Assembly (NCBI GenBank): GCA_035566895.1
Contig: DATMQA010000044.1
Location: 1 to 39,531, forward strand
Source: DATMQA01 sp035566895
GTDB lineage: Bacteria; Verrucomicrobiota; Verrucomicrobiia; Limisphaerales; UBA8199
DNA: 39,531 bases
Reading direction: 5' to 3'
Position 1 is the stretch's first letter. Each line of letters opens with the position of its first letter. Shown here piece by piece: positions 36,428 to 39,531 of this stretch. The position numbers and the translations under genes were made by a program. The notes beneath the pieces were generated by a model that saw only the letters and a program-made list of their open reading frames with translations, was not told the DNA's origin and made no database searches.

Positions 36428-37072
36428 GTGGAATCACTCGACCAAATCAAGACCCGGCTCGAAGCGGCCGTCCCCGGCGCGCAGTTGGAGATTATTCTCA
36501 ACGGCAGTCCGTCGGGCCAACATTCGTTGTTGGTAGATAATGGCCACGCACTGGCGGTGGCAAAGTTTTTGCGCGAGGACCCGCAGCTCCGGTTCGATTA
36601 TGCCTCCAATGTGACGGGTGTGGACTGGCCTGAAACAGTTATCAAGGAATCAGTGAAGGTCAAACAGGTGATTGACGGGGTGGAGCGGGAGATCGACCAT
36701 GTCACCGAAAAGAAAAGGCCTGGCTTTCTCGAAGTGGTTTATCATCTCTATTCAATGGAATTAAAACATGGGCCGCTCATCCTGCGGGTGAGGACTGAAG
36801 ACCGGGCGGACCGGGCCCATGTGCCTTCGCTGACGCCGGTCTGGCGCGGGGCCGAATTCCAGGAGCGCGAGGCTTTCGACCTCTATGGCATCGTCTTTGA
36901 CGGGCATCCGGACTTGCGCCGCATCCTGATGTGGGACGGCTTTAAGGATTTCCCCATGCGGAAGGACTACGTCGAGCCCGACGATTACGAATATGAACCG
37001 ACGCCGCATGATGAAGTACTGGAAAGGGCGAAGGCACACCAGGCCGGGCCAGATGCTCCATCAGCGGAGTGA
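36428..37072 (+). CDS. nuoC: NADH-quinone oxidoreductase subunit C
   Basis: A peripheral-arm subunit of complex I that packs against NuoD. The C-terminal family signature is clear: VWRGAEFQEREAFDLYGIVF, DGHPDLRRILMWDGF and PMRKDYVEPDDYEYE. The start is placed at GTG 36428 (MESLDQIKTRLEAAVPG), because the alternative ATG at 36395 lies within an inverted repeat and its N-terminus (QRCNECNLLA) is not protein-like. Neither has a clear ribosome binding site. This gives 214 aa. A loop of about 30 residues in the middle (KESVKVKQVIDGVEREIDHV) is not part of the usual E. coli-type core. Confidence 0.92.
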   Translation: MESLDQIKTRLEAAVPGAQLEIILNGSPSGQHSLLVDNGHALAVAKFLREDPQLRFDYASNVTGVDWPETVIKESVKVKQVIDGVEREIDHVTEKKRPGFLEVVYHLYSMELKHGPLILRVRTEDRADRAHVPSLTPVWRGAEFQEREAFDLYGIVFDGHPDLRRILMWDGFKDFPMRKDYVEPDDYEYEPTPHDEVLERAKAHQAGPDAPSAE

Positions 37073-37173
37073 ATTGACAATTCGTTTGTGACGAACCAAC
37101 AAACCAGGGAGTGGCCGGAGCGGCACGGCACATTTGCCTTAATGCAAGAGACAAGGCATTCTTTGCCGACAGT

Positions 37174-38334
37174 ATGAACACTGTGGCCAGCAACTTCGAA
37201 ATCCGCTCCAAGGCCTCGCCTAACGGCGAGATGGCCGGCGAGTTGCTCGAGGTTTCGATGGGGCCGCAGCATCCCTCGACGCACGGCGTGTTCCGCATGG
37301 ATGTGGTGCTCGACGGCGAGCGGGTGCTCAAGCTCAAACCGGTTTTCGGCTACCTTCATCGCAACCATGAGAAGATCGGCGAGGGCACGACTTACCTGAG
37401 CTCGATGCCGTACACCGACCGGCTCGATTATTTCTGCTCGCTGACCAACAATTGGGCTTACGCGCTGGCGGTCGAAAAGCTGGCCGGCCTGCAGGTGCCC
37501 GAACGCGCCGAATACATCCGGGTCATCACAGCCGAACTGACGCGCCTGCAAAACCACACGTGCCTCGCCGGCTTTCTCTTGCAGGACATGGGCGCTTCCG
37601 GCACGCCCTTGATGTACGCCTTCCGAGAGCGCGAGAAAATCCTCGACCTTTTCGAGGCGCTCACCGGGGCGCGGATGATGTGCAATTACATGCGGTTCGG
37701 CGGGTGCCGTTGCGATTTGCCGCCCGGTTGGCTCGAACAGGCCAAAAAGGTCGTGGCGGAGTTTCCGCGTTTCCTGGAGGAGTTTGAGGCGCTGCTGACC
37801 GAAAATGAAATCCTCATGTCCCGCACCCAGGGAGTCGGCGTGGTGCCGCGCGAATTGGCCGTCAACGCGAGCCTCACCGGTCCGATGCTTCGCGCCAGCG
37901 GCGTCAATTACGACCTGCGCAAGGTGGACAAATACGGTATTTACGACCGTTTCCCCTTCCGCGTGCCGCTGGGCGACCATGGCGATGTCTATGACCGCTA
38001 CATGGTCCGGGTGCTGGAGATGCGAGAGTCGCTCAAAATTCTCGAACCGGCCATGCGCGATATTCCTGCGGGGCCGATTGTGGATGCCAAAGCGAAGCTG
38101 CGCGGGTTCCGCCCGAAAGCGGGCGAGGCCTACGGCCGCATTGAGGCCCCAAAAGGCGAGTTGGGCTTTTATCTGATCAGCGACGGTTCGCCCAATCCCT
38201 ATCGTTACCGGGTGCGACCGCCAAGCCTGATTAATTTGACGGTACTGGAAGACATGTGCCTGGGCCATTACGTGGCCGACGTCGTGATTATCCTGGGAAG
38301 CGTGGATATAGTATTAGGCGAAGTGGATCGATGA
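37174..38334 (+). CDS. nuoD: NADH-quinone oxidoreductase subunit D
   Basis: The 49-kDa-type subunit that forms most of the quinone-binding pocket next to cluster N2. The ATG at 37174 (MNTVASNFEIRSKASPNGEM) gives 386 aa, close to the usual length. Motifs: MGPQHPSTHGVFRMDVVLDG, GYLHRNHEKIGE, YTDRLDYFCSLTNNWAYALA, EYIRVITAELTRLQNH, CNYMRFGGCRCDLPPGW, and the end YRYRVRPPSLINL...GSVDIVLGEVDR. The gap to nuoC (about 100 bp) holds a short hairpin TTCGT/ACGAA and GTTTGT words. NuoI follows after 16 bp. Confidence 0.96.
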   Translation: MNTVASNFEIRSKASPNGEMAGELLEVSMGPQHPSTHGVFRMDVVLDGERVLKLKPVFGYLHRNHEKIGEGTTYLSSMPYTDRLDYFCSLTNNWAYALAVEKLAGLQVPERAEYIRVITAELTRLQNHTCLAGFLLQDMGASGTPLMYAFREREKILDLFEALTGARMMCNYMRFGGCRCDLPPGWLEQAKKVVAEFPRFLEEFEALLTENEILMSRTQGVGVVPRELAVNASLTGPMLRASGVNYDLRKVDKYGIYDRFPFRVPLGDHGDVYDRYMVRVLEMRESLKILEPAMRDIPAGPIVDAKAKLRGFRPKAGEAYGRIEAPKGELGFYLISDGSPNPYRYRVRPPSLINLTVLEDMCLGHYVADVVIILGSVDIVLGEVDR

Positions 38335-38350
38335 AGATGTTTGCGTTGAA

Positions 38351-39001
38351 ATGTTAGGCGAAGGCATTATTAAAGGCATGGCCGCGACGGCCAAAAACTT
38401 CCTGGGCAGTTACGTCCAGGAAGAGCGCTTGACCACGGTCCAATACCCGGAAGAGCGTCTGCCCCAAAAAGAAGCCGCCCGAAACTTTCCTTTCCTGGTC
38501 TATGACGGCAATGACTGGCAAAAGGGGTTGCGCTGTGTCGCCTGCCAAATCTGCGAGAAGGAATGCCCGCCCAAATGCATTTACATCGTTAAGGATGCCA
38601 TCAAAAAGCCGGATTACATCGGCAAGCTGCAACTCCAGCCGAAGGTTTTCGATATCGACACCTCCGTTTGCATGAGCTGCCAGATTTGTGTCGAAGTCTG
38701 CCCGTTCGATGCGATCAAGATGGATGTCGAGTTTGAACTGAGCACCGATGATCGCTTTGCCAAATTGCTGCTGAAGAAAGAGGACCTCGCCAAACCGAAC
38801 AAGTATTATCAAAGAATTCATCCGAGCGAAGCCGCCGAGGTGGACGGCCGGCTCGCCGCCGAAAAAGCCAAAGCTGAGGCCAAGGCCAAGGCAGACGCCG
38901 AAGCGAAAGCAAAGGCGGCTGTAGCCTCTCCAAAACCACCTCCTGCGTCCGCCCTGAAAACGCCAGCCATCCCGTCCCCTGCTCCGGCCCTTGCCAAGTG
39001 A
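38351..39001 (+). CDS. nuoI: NADH-quinone oxidoreductase subunit I with a low-complexity tail
   Basis: The 2x[4Fe-4S] ferredoxin-like subunit of complex I (clusters N6a and N6b). Ligands: CVACQICEKEC (Cys62, 65, 68, 72) and CMSCQICVEVCP (Cys107, 110, 113, 117). The core ends near residue 155. The last about 60 residues are an Ala/Lys/Glu then Pro/Ala-rich tail (EKAKAEAKAKADAEAKAKAA), longer than the family norm and probably disordered. The gene comes before nuoH, whereas H-I is the common order. The start follows nuoD by 16 bp. Confidence 0.94.
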   Translation: MLGEGIIKGMAATAKNFLGSYVQEERLTTVQYPEERLPQKEAARNFPFLVYDGNDWQKGLRCVACQICEKECPPKCIYIVKDAIKKPDYIGKLQLQPKVFDIDTSVCMSCQICVEVCPFDAIKMDVEFELSTDDRFAKLLLKKEDLAKPNKYYQRIHPSEAAEVDGRLAAEKAKAEAKAKADAEAKAKAAVASPKPPPASALKTPAIPSPAPALAK

Positions 39002-39073
39002 CTTGGCAAACAATTGCTTGCCGTGCGGCGCACTCCGCGCAATCTTTGACTCCTGTCACAGCCCGACGGGACG

Positions 39074-39531
39074 ATGGTTCTGGAATCTGTTTGGGCGTAT
39101 GCGATGGCTGATTCAATAGACCAGATATTCGTCAACCTGAAACACCTGCTGGTGGAACTTGTGCCGGCAGGTTGGCAGCCTTTCCTTTCGGCTCTTCTGT
39201 CCGTCGCCGCTATCATCCTCGCGTTCGCGTCACTGTTCGGCCTCACTACTATCCTGGAACGCAAGGGCTTGGGCCGCATCCAGAACCGCTACGGCCCCAA
39301 CCGCGTCGGCCCGTTCGGCTTGCTCCAGCCTCTGGCCGATGGCCTGAAAGCGCTGACCAAGGAAGACATCGTCCCCCGTGCCGCTGACAAAGTCGTCCAT
39401 TTCCTGGCGCCGCTGGTGCTGGTGGTTCCGGTGTTCTTGAGCCTGGCGGTGCTGCCAATGGGCCGTAACATGACGGCGGTGGATTTGGACGCGGGGATTT
39501 TGTTCTTTTTTGCCGTCGGCGCGGCGACCGA
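39074..39531 (+). CDS. nuoH: NADH-quinone oxidoreductase subunit H, partial
   Basis: The 5' part of nuoH, cut by the window edge (about 152 codons present of about 350-400 expected). NuoH is the membrane subunit that links the quinone chamber to the proton-pumping arm. Visible: a first transmembrane helix (LSALLSVAAIILAFASLFGL), the highly conserved ERKGLGRIQNRYGPNRVGPF, LLQPLADGLKALTKEDIVPR, and a further helix (FLAPLVLVVPVFLSLAVLPM). The start is ATG 39074 (GACGGGA upstream); ATG 39104 is an alternative. The frame is open to the last base. Confidence 0.95.
   Translation, partial: MVLESVWAYAMADSIDQIFVNLKHLLVELVPAGWQPFLSALLSVAAIILAFASLFGLTTILERKGLGRIQNRYGPNRVGPFGLLQPLADGLKALTKEDIVPRAADKVVHFLAPLVLVVPVFLSLAVLPMGRNMTAVDLDAGILFFFAVGAAT

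Noticed and set aside
1..39531. tRNA, rRNA, tmRNA and known riboswitches
   Set aside because: Read through by eye on both strands, no T-arm plus CCA-type ends or conserved riboswitch cores were seen. A covariance-model scan was not possible here.

Overview
The window looks like chromosomal DNA of a Verrucomicrobiota bacterium, probably a soil or freshwater member of the Pedosphaera/Limisphaera side of the phylum. This assignment is inference. It rests on a 51-aa 'small basic protein' of the type known from Verrucomicrobia, Chlamydiae and Planctomycetes (23017-23172), a PEP-CTERM protein ending VPEPSTLTLLGLG...RRRRA, many secreted glycan-active proteins, and several small ORFs of a kind seen mostly in that phylum. 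No rRNA or tRNA genes, CRISPR array or phage genes were seen.

Layout. 1-4.5 kb (minus strand): a sugar-nucleotide-type epimerase, a decayed alpha-L-fucosidase (GH29) with two internal deletions, the ribosome-rescue GTPase hflX, and a radC whose metalloprotease motif is cut off. 4.6-9.3 kb: a small lipoprotein, a secreted GH25 lysozyme with Ig and LamG-like modules, a WecG/TagA-type glycosyltransferase and a GT4 glycosyltransferase. 9.4-12.8 kb: purH, then a complete ISL3-family insertion sequence (11075-12697) with an 8-bp target duplication; removing it restores a perfect 31-bp-arm palindrome between the converging purH and FHA genes. 12.8-18.5 kb (minus strand): an exopolysaccharide export locus (LysM/TPR lipoprotein, outer-membrane barrel, Wzc tyrosine kinase, Wza-like lipoprotein, tail-anchored FHA protein) with an intrinsic terminator just before wzc. 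18.6-23.2 kb (minus strand): membrane protein, DUF6941-like protein, folD, SH3-domain protein, RsuA-type pseudouridine synthase, small basic protein. 23.3-33.7 kb: a Tat-exported TIM-barrel-like protein, a papain-like lipoprotein amidase, a NodB-like deacetylase, a GH144-type glucanase, a duplicated carbohydrate-binding protein and a PEP-CTERM protein. 33.7-34.1 kb: no convincing gene, but a run of strong hairpins ending in a terminator. 34.1-39.5 kb (plus strand): an SDR, a small hypothetical, then nuoA-B-C-D-I-H of respiratory complex I, with nuoH running off the window.

How it fits together. The two glycosyltransferases, the Wza/Wzc export machine and the PEP-CTERM protein fit the known link between exopolysaccharide production and exosortase sorting. 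Four large secreted proteins share an unannotated C-terminal beta-rich module that ends in an [FY][FY][RK]x(2,3)P-like signature at the stop codon.

The most unusual genome-scale feature is that many intergenic gaps, including those inside the nuo operon, hold low-complexity arrays of degenerate 6-10-bp words. Several are arranged as long inverted repeats and often overlap the stop codon of the upstream gene. Each array uses its own word (GATTAA, CACGTTT, ACTGATT, GTTACAT, GATGCGT, CTCCAA, GGAGCGTCG). This is the best candidate here for an undescribed element class.
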